Assembly (NCBI GenBank): GCA_026315105.1
Contig: CM048750.1
Coordinates: forward strand, 260,019,151 to 260,083,150
DNA: 64,000 nt
Reading direction: 5' to 3'
Source of the DNA: Locusta migratoria
Lineage: Eukaryota > Arthropoda > Insecta > Orthoptera > Acrididae
The translations under genes and the position numbers were made by a program. Positions 23,808 to 34,566 of the stretch are shown here, one piece after another. The notes beneath the pieces are model-generated. The model did not search any database. It had not been told where the DNA came from and saw only the letters and a program-made list of their open reading frames with translations. Position 1 is the first letter of the stretch, and the number at the start of each line of letters is the position of its first letter.

Positions 23808-23955
23808 GTACCTACATCGGAGCATGATATCCAAAGGTAGGGATATTAAACTAGATTCTTGGATTTCGTCTGGAAATGTTTTTTATTGTTTTTACAGACG
23901 AAATCCATGAATCAAGTTTAATATCCCTTTGGATATCATGCTCCGATGTATCGAC

Positions 23956-23989
23956 CTGAAGATGGCATAGTGAAATGCCGAAACTTGTT
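23956..23989 (+). ncRNA. Hammerhead-ribozyme-like core, right arm
   Basis: CTGAAGA at 23956-23962, stem II GGCAT/ATGCC (64-68 and 75-79), GAAAC at 23980-23984, and GUU at 23987-23989. Only two stem I pairs (C-G, A-U) are evident. Confidence 0.45.
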
Positions 23990-24047
23990 GTAATTGAATA
24001 AATATTTCATTATACTTACGGCTGTTGGTATATTAGTTCCTTAAGAC

Positions 24048-24671
24048 TCTTGACCAGCCGCTGTCCCGCTCCCACCACCGACGATGGATTCAATAATGAA
24101 TAGGAGGAAGTAGCTACAGTGCGCACAGTATCCTCCGCCACACACCTTGAGATGCCTCGCGGAGACGTAGATGCAGTGTGGGCCAGGTAGAGTAGCATGC
24201 GTCACGCGCTTCCTCTGACCTCCCCGACTGTGGGCAACAAAATATATCAGTGGTCTCCTCGCTCGCGACTGCGTGACGCGTGCGAGGCGTGACTCACGCA
24301 GCACTCGGCCTAGGTGGAACTGTTTGCCAGCGACGCTGACAGCAAGGATAAAAGGGGGGGGGGGGGCGCTACGCGTCGAAAACAGGTCGCATTTCTTGGG
24401 CGGAAGCGGCGCGGTTTCCGCTACTGCCGTGTTTACCGGAAAAACGCCGCGGCGTCGATTCCGGTCGGAGTCGTCCTTCAGAGGCGGTACTCAGCTGCTC
24501 CTGACACACATCGCTTCGACTACTGCAGGGGTCACCGAAGCATGCGCGTCACCGCCCGTGACGTCACTACAGTCCGCTGTCAGTTGGGAACGCCAGGCCT
24601 ACACATTACGATACAATTTGTACAGATCTCTTGGGTGCTACGTACCTTAACCCTTCAACGTGTGACTTTCT
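24048..24671. other. CpG-rich unassigned segment
   Basis: Rich in CG dinucleotides, with a poly-G run at 24354-24366. Overlapping plus ORFs at 24273-24650 and 24314-24832 lack recognisable motifs and run into the LTR at 24672. Nothing is called. Confidence 0.3.
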
Positions 24672-25115
24672 TGTGGTGTCGCACAAGTCCAAAGTGCGCG
24701 CCACCTACTTTCGCCGCGCGCCGCCATGCACGCACGGCGCGGCGTTCTTACGACGTCAGCCACGAGCGCCCTCTGCTACAACTCCGCTCATGGCCACCAC
24801 TGAACGACATCGTTCACTTGGGACTGAGATAAGAACCAGTTAGCACTTCGGAAACAGATAGGCACCAGTGAAGACTTGGCTATCGGACAGGCACTAGTCA
24901 GCCCTCTAACTCAACTATGTATCAGCATTCTGCAGTACTAAGCTATGTAAAAGTTAAGTATTGTATAAATTCTGTGCAATATATATCTCGTTCTAATTTA
25001 CTCTAGTGTTTCTAGTTTCTGGCTGCTCCCCTCCGTACCCGCACCAGCGTGCTATCTTTATTCCTGTGTCGGTCTTTCTACTCGGCCACCGACACCTACG
25101 ACGGAAACGAGACAC
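24672..25115 (+). mobile_element. LTR of an LTR retrotransposon plus leader stub
   Basis: Starts TGTGGTGTCGC and ends CGAGACACA, giving the TG...CA ends of an LTR. GGCGACGAGGCTGGGAC follows at 25122-25138, in the position of a primer-binding site. AT-rich sequence with AATATATATC lies in the middle. No gag or pol follows, so this is an isolated 5' LTR with a short leader or a truncated insertion. A Ty3-type origin is likely but not proven. Confidence 0.65.
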
Positions 25116-25138
25116 AAAAGCGGCGACGAGGCTGGGAC

Positions 25139-26008
25139 ACAAAATTTCTATTTGAAGCTAAAAAATCACCATGATTAATTTATAATGCCTATTTAATGAA
25201 CAAAACCATTACATAAAATAAACACCCGAGACTTCCTAACGATCAGTTGATCTCAAAAGACCAAATCTTTTTCAGTACTTTTATGCAAATTTTTAAGTAA
25301 TATCTCTGTTATATACCTTGGCATCCTTACAAATTTGATTTATGTGAGATTGGTGTTTTATGTAAATGGGGTCCATATTTGAAATTAACAACTGTTATCC
25401 GACCGACCTAACACCTACAGTGTTGTGGACAGTAAGCTTCATTGCCGGTTACTCGCAGTACAAATTTGAACGCTGCCTCAGGCAGTACTAGTACCTATAC
25501 GGACGCAAGTCGTATTGCTATTTTGACGACCTAAGGTACAGGGACACCATATAACATAAATCTTGCAATATCCATTCAGTTAAACAATGTATCAATCTGT
25601 TTTCAACGGTCAATGTTACCGGATATCAATGGTTTACATATTATTGTCTCTGTAAGATACCCTATGACCGCATTTTAATCTGAACACCCTCTACCACAAA
25701 GTAGACAAAACATTAGTACCGTAAATTATCACAATTTCTTATTAACAGTTTCAGATTGGTTTGTAGCTAAAAATTTCAAAATATTGTCATGTAAATATTG
25801 TAAGTTCTGTCTCTTTTTTCTTCTTTGTCAGATATCTGAAGATGCCATAACCAGGTGAAACGCGTCATTGAAATAAAAAATATTTGCAGTCAAGGCGTTC
25901 TTTAATTCAAGAATTACATAAAATAAGAAGTTTTAGCTTCGTGGGCAATATGAAACATTTATTTTTTAAAAATTCACGTATTAAACTTGTGACGTGTACC
26001 AGAAAGAC
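25139..26008. other. Unassigned AT-rich sequence holding one hammerhead-like motif
   Basis: Nothing else is recognised. See 25836-25866. Confidence 0.35.
25836..25866 (+). ncRNA. Hammerhead-ribozyme-like core, single copy
   Basis: CTGAAGA (25836-25842), extra T, short stem GCC/GGU, GAAAC (25857-25861), GC loop, GUC (25864-25866), then ATTGAAATAAA. Unlike the other copies it has no visible inverted partner nearby. Stem I pairing is poor. Confidence 0.45.
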
Positions 26009-26017
26009 CTTTTAATT

Positions 26018-26219
26018 CAAAAATGTTCAAAATGTTTGTAAATCTATCGGACCAAACTGCGTGGTCATCAGTCCGTAGCTTACAAACTACTTAAATCTAG
26101 GTAAACTAACCTAAGGACAAACACACACACCCATGCCCCAGGGAGGACTACCTCCACGGCGAGCAACCGCGCGCTCCGCAGCGAGACGCTTTATACCGCT
26201 CGGCTACTCCACCGCGGCA
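26018..26219 (-). mobile_element. tRNA-derived SINE, family 2
   Basis: The minus copy carries a tail with GACTGATGACCACGCAGTTT and a tRNA-like head. Its B box is damaged (GTAGTCC where the sister copy at 26450 has TTCGAGTCC). The target repeat CTTTTAATT/CTTTTTAATT is at 26009-26017 and 26220-26229. Confidence 0.9.
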
Positions 26220-26449
26220 CTTTTTAATTGTTTTATGGATATGACCTATGATTGCTTTATGCAGAATACATGAGTCATCATGACTTACAATTCTGGTAAT
26301 ATACTTTGTTATACAATCGTAATATTCTTGGCGTGTATAATTTTTAATCTGTTTTAATGTCTGACAAACTTGAATGTACAGTACTTATGACGTTCTATCA
26401 TACAACGAAATCCATATGTGAATTTTTGTAAAATAAATATTTCATATCA

Positions 26450-26624
26450 AAATGTTCAAATGTTTGTAAATCTATCGGACCAAACTGCGTGGTCATCAGT
26501 CCGTAGCTTACAAACTACTTAAACCTAGGTAAATTAACCTAAGGACAACACACACACCCATGCCCCAGGGAGGACTCGAACCTCCACGGCGAGCAACCGC
26601 GCGCTCCGCAGCGAGACGCTTTAG
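26450..26624 (-). mobile_element. tRNA-derived SINE, family 2, 5' truncated
   Basis: Nearly identical to the copy at 26018 but lacking the first about 25 bases of the tRNA-like head, including the A box. The exact 15-base duplication AAATATTTCATATCA is at 26435-26449 and 26625-26639. Confidence 0.94.
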
Positions 26625-26639
26625 AAATATTTCATATCA

Positions 26640-27531
26640 CCTGCCAAACTGAAACTTCTTATTTTATTGCAGTTTTGTGGTGGGCTGGTACAATTTCCGC
26701 TGTGGAATTATTACATAAATACGCGAAAACGGCAATTTAAGAACGGATTTAACATTAATTATGCAAGGAGCCCAATCAAATTTACACGCGGTGACTCAAA
26801 CCTTTTTCGGGATATCTGGAAAAATACAAATCGAATTTTAAAAAAAGTTGCAATAAAAGTTGTTTACACCCCAAAGAGGGACATCCATTACCATAAACTT
26901 CGATCCCCCCTCCCGAAACACCACGTTGAGGGGACGAGTGGTGACTGAAATCTTATTTAGGAACCCCTATTCTTGTTGCAGTATTGGATTCTCCGTATTT
27001 ATAACTTCTCTATTAAATATTTTTCTCGTTTCATGATAGATGGCGCTGTAATCGGAAATAAATGAAAGCTAGCTATAATTGTTGAAAAACGGTAATATCT
27101 CAAACAAATAAAATTAACATCTATGTAATTATTTAGAAGAACAGTGTAGTGATGGTCTCTATATTGTGAGATTCTGTACACTGAAGAAGACACAATACCT
27201 TATCATGTCTAAATCACATGGGGGAGATAAAATTATTCACACTTGACCTTCGAAAGCACGTGGAGGTCACTGCTTGCATAGAATTTTGTACGGTGCATGG
27301 CGGATGGTATTTTATAACAGACTGTGACAGAAATCTACAGTTTCATTTCGATTAAGAAGAAATTTTTCATACTTGATCTTGAAAACAAGAGAATCACTGT
27401 CTACATAAAAGGTCGTAAGGTACATGACCTAGGATTCAAATCTCTCTCTCTCGCAACAATATATGGAGAAGGTGGAGGAGGAAGAAAAGAAGAGGAGGAT
27501 GTAATGGGCGATCGTCGAGGACATTATATAT
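26640..27531. other. Unassigned AT-rich sequence
   Basis: The plus ORF 26667-26948 (93 aa) has no recognised motif. A purine-rich stretch lies at 27470-27505. Confidence 0.35.
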
Positions 27532-28095
27532 AGTCACAAATAAGGAAAAATATTTCGTGTAAATTGTCACACACTGTGCTAAAAACATAAATTCGTTTTT
27601 TGCATGTTCCTATGTCAATAAATGACAATGCAATTGAATGGTAAAAATCTGGAAATATGAAGTGGACTTTTCGGTGTTACTGTGCGCCGACATTGGCCGA
27701 AGGGACAGACTGGCAACAGAGCAACAGGGCCCAAGTTCGTTTCCCCATACCAATTAGCCACGATACACAATACCAGCCAGCGAAAATGGTACGAGATAGA
27801 TGTGAGCGCTGTCATTGCTCGCAGTGTCACGCAGCCCGTCGCTTGACGCCGCATGCCTCGCCTTCTCGTGAGCGGATAGACTGCCTACAACACTCACATG
27901 TACTGCCCTATTGCCGATATGTCCCATTCGCCAATGTTGGCGCACGGTAACACCCCAACAGTCCACTTCATATTTCTAGATTTTTAACTTTCAATGGCAT
28001 TGTCATTTATTGACACAGGAACATGCGGAAAGCGAATTTATGTTTGTGGATAAGTGTGTGACAATTTGCACGAAATATTTTTCCTCATTTATGAC
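27532..28095. repeat. Foldback palindrome, about 560 bp
   Basis: Arms 27532-27726 and 27908-28095 are reverse complements with about 85-90% identity by eye (GAAATATGAAGTGGACT versus AGTCCACTTCATATTTC). The spacer is about 180 bases. No transposase is seen. Mirror ORFs at 27615-27854 (minus) and 27657-27950 (plus) come from the symmetry. Confidence 0.9.
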
Positions 28096-28111
28096 ATACC
28101 CTGTATATACG

Positions 28112-28441
28112 AGGGCGAGTCAGGAAGTAAGTCGCAAACTGAAGTAGACACGCAAATTCTGTGTTTACAAGCCTGAAAATTGCAATACTTTTCAGCTGAC
28201 TTCACCTGTAAATTTAAACACTCGTCCGATCGTTCGAGAAGGCTTTAAAAGCGTGGAGCTTGGAATTTTTGTGGCAGCGTTTCATTCTACAAGTGACGCT
28301 CTTGAGCTGTAACTTTATTTGGTTCCTCACACTACTGCAACCCATCAGACCGATGTGTCGCAGAGATAGAGAACTACCGCTACATAGCGCGCAATACTGG
28401 CGCGTCTACCTCAGTTCGCAACTTATTTACTGACTCATCTT
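28112..28441. mobile_element. MITE-like TIR element
   Basis: The ends are inverted repeats of about 35 bp (GAGTCAGGAAGTAAGTCGCA at the left, TGCGAACTGAGGTAGAC-type at the right in reverse). The interior resembles 13475-13712. At about 330 bp it is non-autonomous. The superfamily is not determined. Confidence 0.7.
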
Positions 28442-28921
28442 TGTTTGTGTGTATGTGTGTGTGTGTGCGTGTGTGCGCGTGAGTATTGTGTGGTGACTTT
28501 TCTAAAGGACGTGTCAGACACACCCATGCCCCAAAGTACTCATCGGAGAGTTGTCTATACTATAATAAGATTTTAAGGGGGTTAGTGAGAGAGCGGGCAA
28601 TATCACACGCATTACAGAAAAAGTCGAAGGGCTGCAAGGAAAGTACATTAAAAAGGAAACTACAGCCTGGAAATAAAGGGAGCTTAAAACTCAGTTGCGC
28701 CGTTCCTCGTCCTGTAGCGAGTGTGTCTGTGGTTGACTGCCGGCGTTGCGTATTGCAGACGGCAGCAGCACTTCCTACACAAACCACAGCTCGCGGCTCC
28801 TGCAGGAAACGCATCTGACACGCCATCTGCAAACCCCGCCATCCTGTCCACACGATAGAACATCTCGTCCACTCCCTCGCTTGCTTACAGAATAAACAAA
28901 CTTTTATCAAAGTTAGTAAAC
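28442..28921. other. TG microsatellite and unassigned sequence
   Basis: TG/TGCG repeats occupy 28444-28480. The rest, including mirror ORFs around 28486-28910, is not recognised. Confidence 0.4.
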
Positions 28922-29265
28922 ATAAGGAGAGGCATAGAATTAAAATTTGTACTGTGGCCGGGATTCGAACCCGGGACCTCCTACTTACTAGGTAGGCGCT
29001 TTAGACCACTCAGCTAATACAGTGTGGTAGACAAAGCGACTATACGGACTGTCTTAAAGCACGTCTCCCTCCACACCACATACTTTAATTCTGCCTTATG
29101 TTCGCTGTGGTGTGGAGGGAGACGTGCTTTAAGACAGTCCGTATAGTCGCTTTGTCTACCACACTGTATTAGCTGAGTGGTCTAAAGCGCCTACCTAGTA
29201 AGTAGGAGGTCCCGGGTTCGAATCCTGGCCACAACACAAATTTTAATTCTATGCCTCTCCTTATA
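28922..29265. mobile_element. Near-perfect palindrome made of two tRNA-like SINE heads
   Basis: Arms 28922-29080 and 29106-29265 are reverse complements with only about three differences. Each outer part holds a tRNA-like unit with A box TAGCTGAGTGG, an anticodon-arm-like CCTACCTAGTAAGTAGG and B box GGTTCGAATCC. The tail ACAAATTTTAATTC is shared with the inverted pair at 21247. Functional tRNA genes are unlikely because the acceptor stem does not close. Confidence 0.85.
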
Positions 29266-29565
29266 TTTAATACCTTCGGTATAACGAGACAATATTGTCT
29301 CAAGGAAATGTATTATCGTTGATATTTAAACTTTTATCACACTCGCAATGTACAGTACGGATGAACCGCACTGCCTCACGTCCTGGCAGGTAACACAAGT
29401 GGCAGAATTCCCGTTTTGCAGTTACCAAGTCAGGCACGAACGCTATTCGGTACGCAATTGGCAATTTTATCCCCTTAAAAACACTTTATTGCGGGCACTT
29501 CTATTATATGTTCTATTATATTTTCAATATAATTTCTATACGTATTCAAATTCTGCCACACAAAA
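29266..29565. other. Unassigned AT-rich sequence
   Basis: Nothing recognised. The 83-aa plus ORF runs into the next SINE. Confidence 0.35.
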
Positions 29566-29753
29566 CTGTTCAAATGTTTGTAGAGCTTATGGGACTTAAC
29601 TACGGGGTCATCAGTCCCTAAACTTACAAACTACTTATGAACTAACTAATACTAAGGACGGCACAAATATCCATGCCCGAGGGGGTATTCGAACCCCCGA
29701 TCGTAGTGGCCGTGCAGACCGTGACTGGAGCGCCTCAGTCCCCTCGGCCACCC
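29566..29753 (-). mobile_element. tRNA-derived SINE, family 1, slightly 5' truncated
   Basis: The head ends at CTCGGCCACCC without the usual GCGGCCGGC, and no target duplication is clear. It lies 20 bp from the next SINE in the same orientation. Confidence 0.88.
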
Positions 29754-29773
29754 GACACGCTTCATGGTCCGTC

Positions 29774-29984
29774 AAAAATGTTCAAATGTTTGTATAGTCT
29801 ATGGGACTTAACTAAGCGGTCATCAGTCCCTAAACTTACAAACTACTTATGAACTACTTACGAACTACTTACGAACTAGGACGGCAGAAATATCCATGCC
29901 CGAGGGGGGATTCGAACCCCCGACCGTAGTGGTCGTGCAAACTGTGACTGGAGCGCCTTAGTCCCCTCGGCCACCGCGGCCGGC
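29774..29984 (-). mobile_element. tRNA-derived SINE, family 1
   Basis: Full-length copy with target duplication CATGGTCCGTC at 29763-29773 and 29985-29995. The TTACGAACTAC segment in its tail is repeated, which lengthens this copy. Confidence 0.94.
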
Positions 29985-30141
29985 CATGGTCCGTCCTCCC
30001 AGCTTTACTTCCACCAGTATCTCTACTCATACCTTACAAACTACACAGACGTTCTCCTGAGAACATTGCGGAACTACCACAACAGGAAAAAAGGATTTGG
30101 TGGAGATATTGCACACACCCTAGGGCATGTTTGCAGAACAT

Positions 30142-31249
30142 ACGAGAATTGGAACTTAAATAGTAACAATAGTACTGTGGAGAACTATGAAATGGAATCT
30201 ACTATTGTAGCTGATAGCACACGTTGTTGACATAGGCCCTACCTACCTTACCTCCGAGCAAATTGACTCGCCCGTCCTACGTCATCGGCGAGCACACAAT
30301 CGAGGGAAACACAGTCACTTGTGAGCGAGCGGTTTAACGTAACGGATTCACTATTTTTACAAACAGGAATAACGGAATTGGATCAAGATTGAATGTGCCA
30401 GTGGTCATACAGCGCGATAGTGTCCTCAAGGTCTTTACAAGAGGCACGTGGGGAATCGGCATTGAGGTACATAACAGTGGCACGTTGGGGAAAAGCATTT
30501 AACGGAGGTCGGCAAACTGTGGCAGACGTGCATTGGTCAAGTCCTTCTAGCGTCTCTTCAGAAGAAGAAGTGCATACTGATGCCGCATTAGTGGACAGTG
30601 AGCGACGCCAGAGGATTCGTAAGCTTACCCACCCGAAACCGGATTGACGCATACGACAGTGCTTCGCATCCTGAAGGAACGCCTGGGCATGCGTAAATTT
30701 GCATCAGGTTGGGTTCCGGATGGATTGACGGAAATGCAGAAATGGATGCGTTATGATGCTGCTCAGATGCGCTAGGAGCGATATGAGTGCGGAGGAGAGG
30801 CTTTCCTACGCCGTATCGAACACTGGATGAGAGATGGGCCACATCGTACGATCCAAAACTGACACTCCAGTCCAACGAATGGAGTCACTATGGGTCGCCG
30901 CGAAAGTCGATAGTGCATCAAAGCCCCAGTATGGTGAAAGTTATGGCGATTCTCGTGTACTACTGTCATGCTGTTGTCCTAACCCATTACGTTTCTCCAC
31001 GGCAGACCGTCAATACAAAGTATTACTTTTCGCTTCAGCACTTCCACAGATTCGACAGGCAGTAGACCGCTCCATTCACACTATCAACAGAACAGGTTCT
31101 GCTAACGGTATACTACACCTTCCACATCGCTAGCAACTGATTCTGCACAATGCTGGTAACTACTTTGATGGACTATAACAGGTGCAAACATGTAACGTGT
31201 TTGTATCGGTTGTGAATAAATATTTGCCACTATTTACGTTCCAACTCTA
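30142..31249 (+). mobile_element. Mariner element, copy 3, with both ends and a decayed transposase
   Basis: The terminal inverted repeats (GAGAATTGGAACTTAAATAG at the left; GAGTTGGAACGTAAATAGTG as the reverse of the right end) fit the 16991 copy. Coding remnants in order are ALRYITVARWGKAFNGGRQT with the helix-turn-helix region, LTHTTVLRILKERLGMRK-like (30640-30690), SYDPKLTLQSNEWSHYGSPR just after the first catalytic site, and TVNTKYYF. The text then jumps to QAVDRSIHTINRTGSANGIL. The second catalytic site and the SPDLSPCDFD block are deleted near 31030. Stops and frameshifts are numerous. Together with copies 1 and 2, nearly the whole family sequence is represented. Confidence 0.88.
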
Positions 31250-31254
31250 ATGAT

Positions 31255-31350
31255 GAACCTTCCTGACAGAAGTGTCCCCGACCGGAATTCGAACCCGAGA
31301 CCTTCCGCGGGCAAGCGCTCTACAGAGCTGCTCTGGCACGCCTCAAGGTC
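31255..31350 (-). repeat. tRNA-like SINE head
   Basis: On the minus strand it has an A-box-like GAGCAGCTCTGTAGAGCGCT region, a TTGCCCGCGGAAGG loop and a B-box-like GGTTCGAATTCC. It resembles the tRNA head of a further SINE family. The tail is short or decayed. Confidence 0.55.
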
Positions 31351-31494
31351 TGTCGTCCCAACTTCCTACAGTACCTCGCCTCTAAGACAGCTCAAAATTA
31401 ACCGTGGGTAAGATGCCACACATATTCTTCGGAAGATTTCTCAAGAACCAAAGTCCATCAGCAAAGAAAGTAGCGTGCAAAACACTCTCACGTC

Positions 31495-31810
31495 CATACT
31501 TGAAAAATGTTCGTCATTGTGAAATTCAGAGGTGACAGGGAAAATCCAAAGAAGAGCAACACGCTTCGTTACAGGTTCATTTGGTAATGGGAGAAAGCGT
31601 GGCAGACGATGCAAGAGAGACTTTCTGCATCACGGTAGGGGCAACTGCCAATGTTCCGAGAGGTTTTCTGTGAGTCAACCAAAATAGTGTTTCCTCCTTT
31701 TTATTTCTCGCAAGAGGTCTACGAAAATCAGATATATTAGAGCCTCCACAGAGGTTTACCGTCAGTTATTTTTCCCACGAACCATACACGTCCGCAACAG
31801 GAAGAAGAGG
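31495..31810 (+). pseudogene. CR1/Jockey-group LINE fragment, strongly decayed
   Basis: Readings KIQRRATRFVTGSFG and, after frame breaks, STKIVFPP and SVIFPTNHT follow the same order as QRRAARF, STILLPPTYI and HSFFPR in the LINE at 63172. Several stops are present. Confidence 0.65.
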
Positions 31811-32389
31811 ATGTGACATCGATAGCGAGGTAATTTCCAAGAATGCTTGCAATCGAAGTAGCTCGACCTGAACTGATGTTACGTGGATGGGACAGTTTTT
31901 TCTATTTACGTTTATTTGGCCGCAAAGTATTTTAAATGTTTAGAAATTAATGTTATTGACAAATGAAATGCGTCAAATTTCCAATGAAAACTGTCACGCC
32001 CATTTAGAGACTAGTCCACTATGTACTTTTCTGAAAATATTCTTCAGCAATTTATTATCGTATCTATAATTTTTATATGAATGCAATTGTTTTGTCCCCG
32101 CTCATCTCAGAAATATACACTGCGTATTTCAAACTGCATGATGGGAAACATTAAACAATTTTCTGAGAAAATATCTCAGTTTCCAACTATGTTGTTACGT
32201 AGATAAGTACTACCGCAATTCAAATTTCGTCCGTGACCGTTCCAGCAAGTGACATTCACAATGACATTCGTCAAAAACATTGAGCTATGTCCTGTGAATG
32301 TGTCACCATTACCCAATCATCAAAATAACTAGTTTATAATTAAGGTAAAGCAGTCAACAATCCGAAAATTGAACACCACGGTGCTTTTT
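31811..32389. other. Unassigned AT-rich sequence
   Basis: No repeat or coding signal recognised. Confidence 0.35.
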
Positions 32390-32640
32390 TACTAGGCATG
32401 GTCCTGTTTGGAGGTGGCATGCCGTTGCCTTCATCCGACCTGACTTACCCAGACAGTTATAGGGGGACCTACAGTTTAGCGTGGGTTCCGAACCACGGTG
32501 CTACTCGATATTTTTCACGTCGACAATACTGCCAGACGTGAAAGAAGTGGAAAGTGTCAGATAAAAATCGTGGGACCTGGCGGGGATCGAACCCACGTGC
32601 TTTCGATTTACTGTGCTACCGAGCCTCACATACGTCCGTA
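32390..32640 (-). repeat. Possible SINE with tRNA-like head
   Basis: On the minus strand GGTTCGATCCCCGCC (about 32581-32595) is a B box, and TCGGTAGCACAGTAAATCG resembles the D-arm and anticodon region. The part at 32395-32500 (GGAGGTGGCATGCCGTTGCC) looks like a conserved SINE body. The boundaries are uncertain. Confidence 0.45.
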
Positions 32641-34301
32641 AAATTCATATTCTGTCATCTTGTGTATCAATACACGTGTAATCAATTTATAGTTGCTCGT
32701 TCGATATTAATCGTTTCAGACCGAGTTATTTCGATTGCAAGCATTCTTGGAAATTACCGATAAAGATGTAATCGCTATTGCTCACGAGTCATTGCAAGCA
32801 ATAAACACAGTAGAGCACCAAGAAGTTTACCATCTGGTGCAAACTATAGTGGAATGACCGTAAAAAATAAATAGAAGATAAAGCAGTTACCATGCTCAAA
32901 TTCATTGGGTCATAATGAAATGGAAGTAGTCCATGAAGGAAGTGATTTATCAGACACTCATACGACAGACTCTTCTGCACTGGTCATCAACCTAGGATCG
33001 TTATCAACTAGGGTTAAAAGAGAAGAGAGAGAGAGTATATTCAACGACTAGCGACTTGGTACGGAGATGCTGAACAAACTAGAGTGTCGGAAGGTACAAA
33101 AAGAGACGTCGTGCATCACGGGAGAGTGTATGTTCCAAGAAAAGTCAGCAAACATACGACTTTTTGCCACATACAGCCAGCAAAACAATCACGGCGGGAA
33201 AATCAGAGAAACTGTAGCTGGTACGTAGGTTTATCGACAGTCGTTTTTCCTGGGAACAGGAAAAGGAGAAGACTGTAGTGCCAGAAGCATCTTCGACCAC
33301 TTTACCACTAGGTGGTTTTCGGGGCACAGCCGAAGAATTATGGCAGCGTGGCACAGCATTTAGTTATCACAAGAAAAATGACCAGTTCGGTGAAATGAGA
33401 TAACCACTGGCTTCCCTGCTAAGCCTCTACATGGCAAATATTTGCAGTCTTATCGCACGAGATAAAGAACGGCGCCGAGACGACGTAAACGCGTGGACAA
33501 TACTTTGAGTTGCCATGCTACACGCTGAAATGCATTTCCGAGTCGCGTTGTCTTACGTAAGTCTGTGTTTTGTAAACTGGGAATACCAGGATGCCCCGAC
33601 GAATCAACACGTGCCATGTTCTACATGAAATGTATGCGCGGCAAGGCAGGAGGTATCTTACTTACTAGATCGACCTATAAACGGTGACAGTCTCCACAAA
33701 AATAACAACAAAAATGCAGAGCGCATCCTGAAAAAAGTCCCACCATCCTTTTTTGTTTTGTTTCAACACACTCACCAAAACAATTAAACTCTTGTCATAT
33801 CGTGGTATTAACTGTTGCGAGGAAATGCCAATAACATGCGAAAGTTAGCGTTGCACGACGTTGTACGATTTTTGTAGAGGCTTGTTTAAATAACAACACC
33901 GGGCTTTTTTACATCCATGTCAGATATCCATATGCGATTTTGTCACGGGAGGCGAAGGTTGGGTATTATTCTTAACAGTGGGAAAGTAAGTACCAATCAA
34001 CGGTTTGGGAGCTTCAAGGTGAACGTAACCCAATGAAAGTGGCTCCTAAGTGCAGCACTTAAAACACTCGCATCTTTCTTTTGGTTCGATGGGCCACATG
34101 ACGTACAACTTTTCCGCCACAGGCAAGGGGCAAAATTACAAAAATCAACCGAAAAATTGAATCATTCTTCAACATGACAATAACAGCAGTTGAAGCAGTT
34201 AATTATTGCACTCGGAAAATGTATCGTTATCTGTATTCAGATGGTTTTTTCAGACGGACTTTTCTTTTTGTCCGTCAACGTCAAATAAAAAAAGGTATGT
34301 G
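32641..34301. other. Unassigned sequence
   Basis: No element is recognised over 1.6 kb. ORFs are below 70 codons and without motifs. Confidence 0.35.
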
Positions 34302-34313
34302 CAGTTACTTACG

Positions 34314-34502
34314 GCCGGCCGCGGTGGCCGAGGAGACAAGCGCTCCAGTCACGGTCTGCACGGCCACTACGGTAGGGGGTTCGAATCCCCCTTCGGGCAT
34401 GGATATTTGTGCCGTCCTAATTCGTAAGTAGTTCATAAGTAGTTTGTAAGTTTAGGGACTGATGATCCATTGTCAAGTCCCATAAGATATACAAACAAAC
34501 AA
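34314..34502 (+). mobile_element. tRNA-derived SINE, family 1
   Basis: The B box is intact; a 5-base deletion follows the A box (GGAGACAAGCG). The duplication CAGTTACTTACG is at 34302-34313 and 34503-34514. Confidence 0.94.
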
Positions 34503-34566
34503 CAGTTACTTACGTCTCATCAAGATGTTACAGGATTTTTCTTTAAGCACATTTGTCTGATACTAC

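Larger units (their letters stand above)
23719..24044. repeat. Foldback palindrome with hammerhead-like motifs, inserted at a LINE end
   Basis: Arms 23719-23871 and 23895-24044 are reverse complements starting TTAAGGAACT. The trinucleotide GAC on both sides (23716-23718, 24045-24047) may be a 3-bp target duplication. Each arm carries the motif annotated at 23774-23807 and 23956-23989. Confidence 0.9.

Noticed and set aside
28959..29240. Functional tRNA genes with an AGT anticodon-like loop
   Set aside because: A and B boxes and an anticodon arm are visible, but the acceptor stem does not close and the unit continues into a SINE-like tail within a palindrome.
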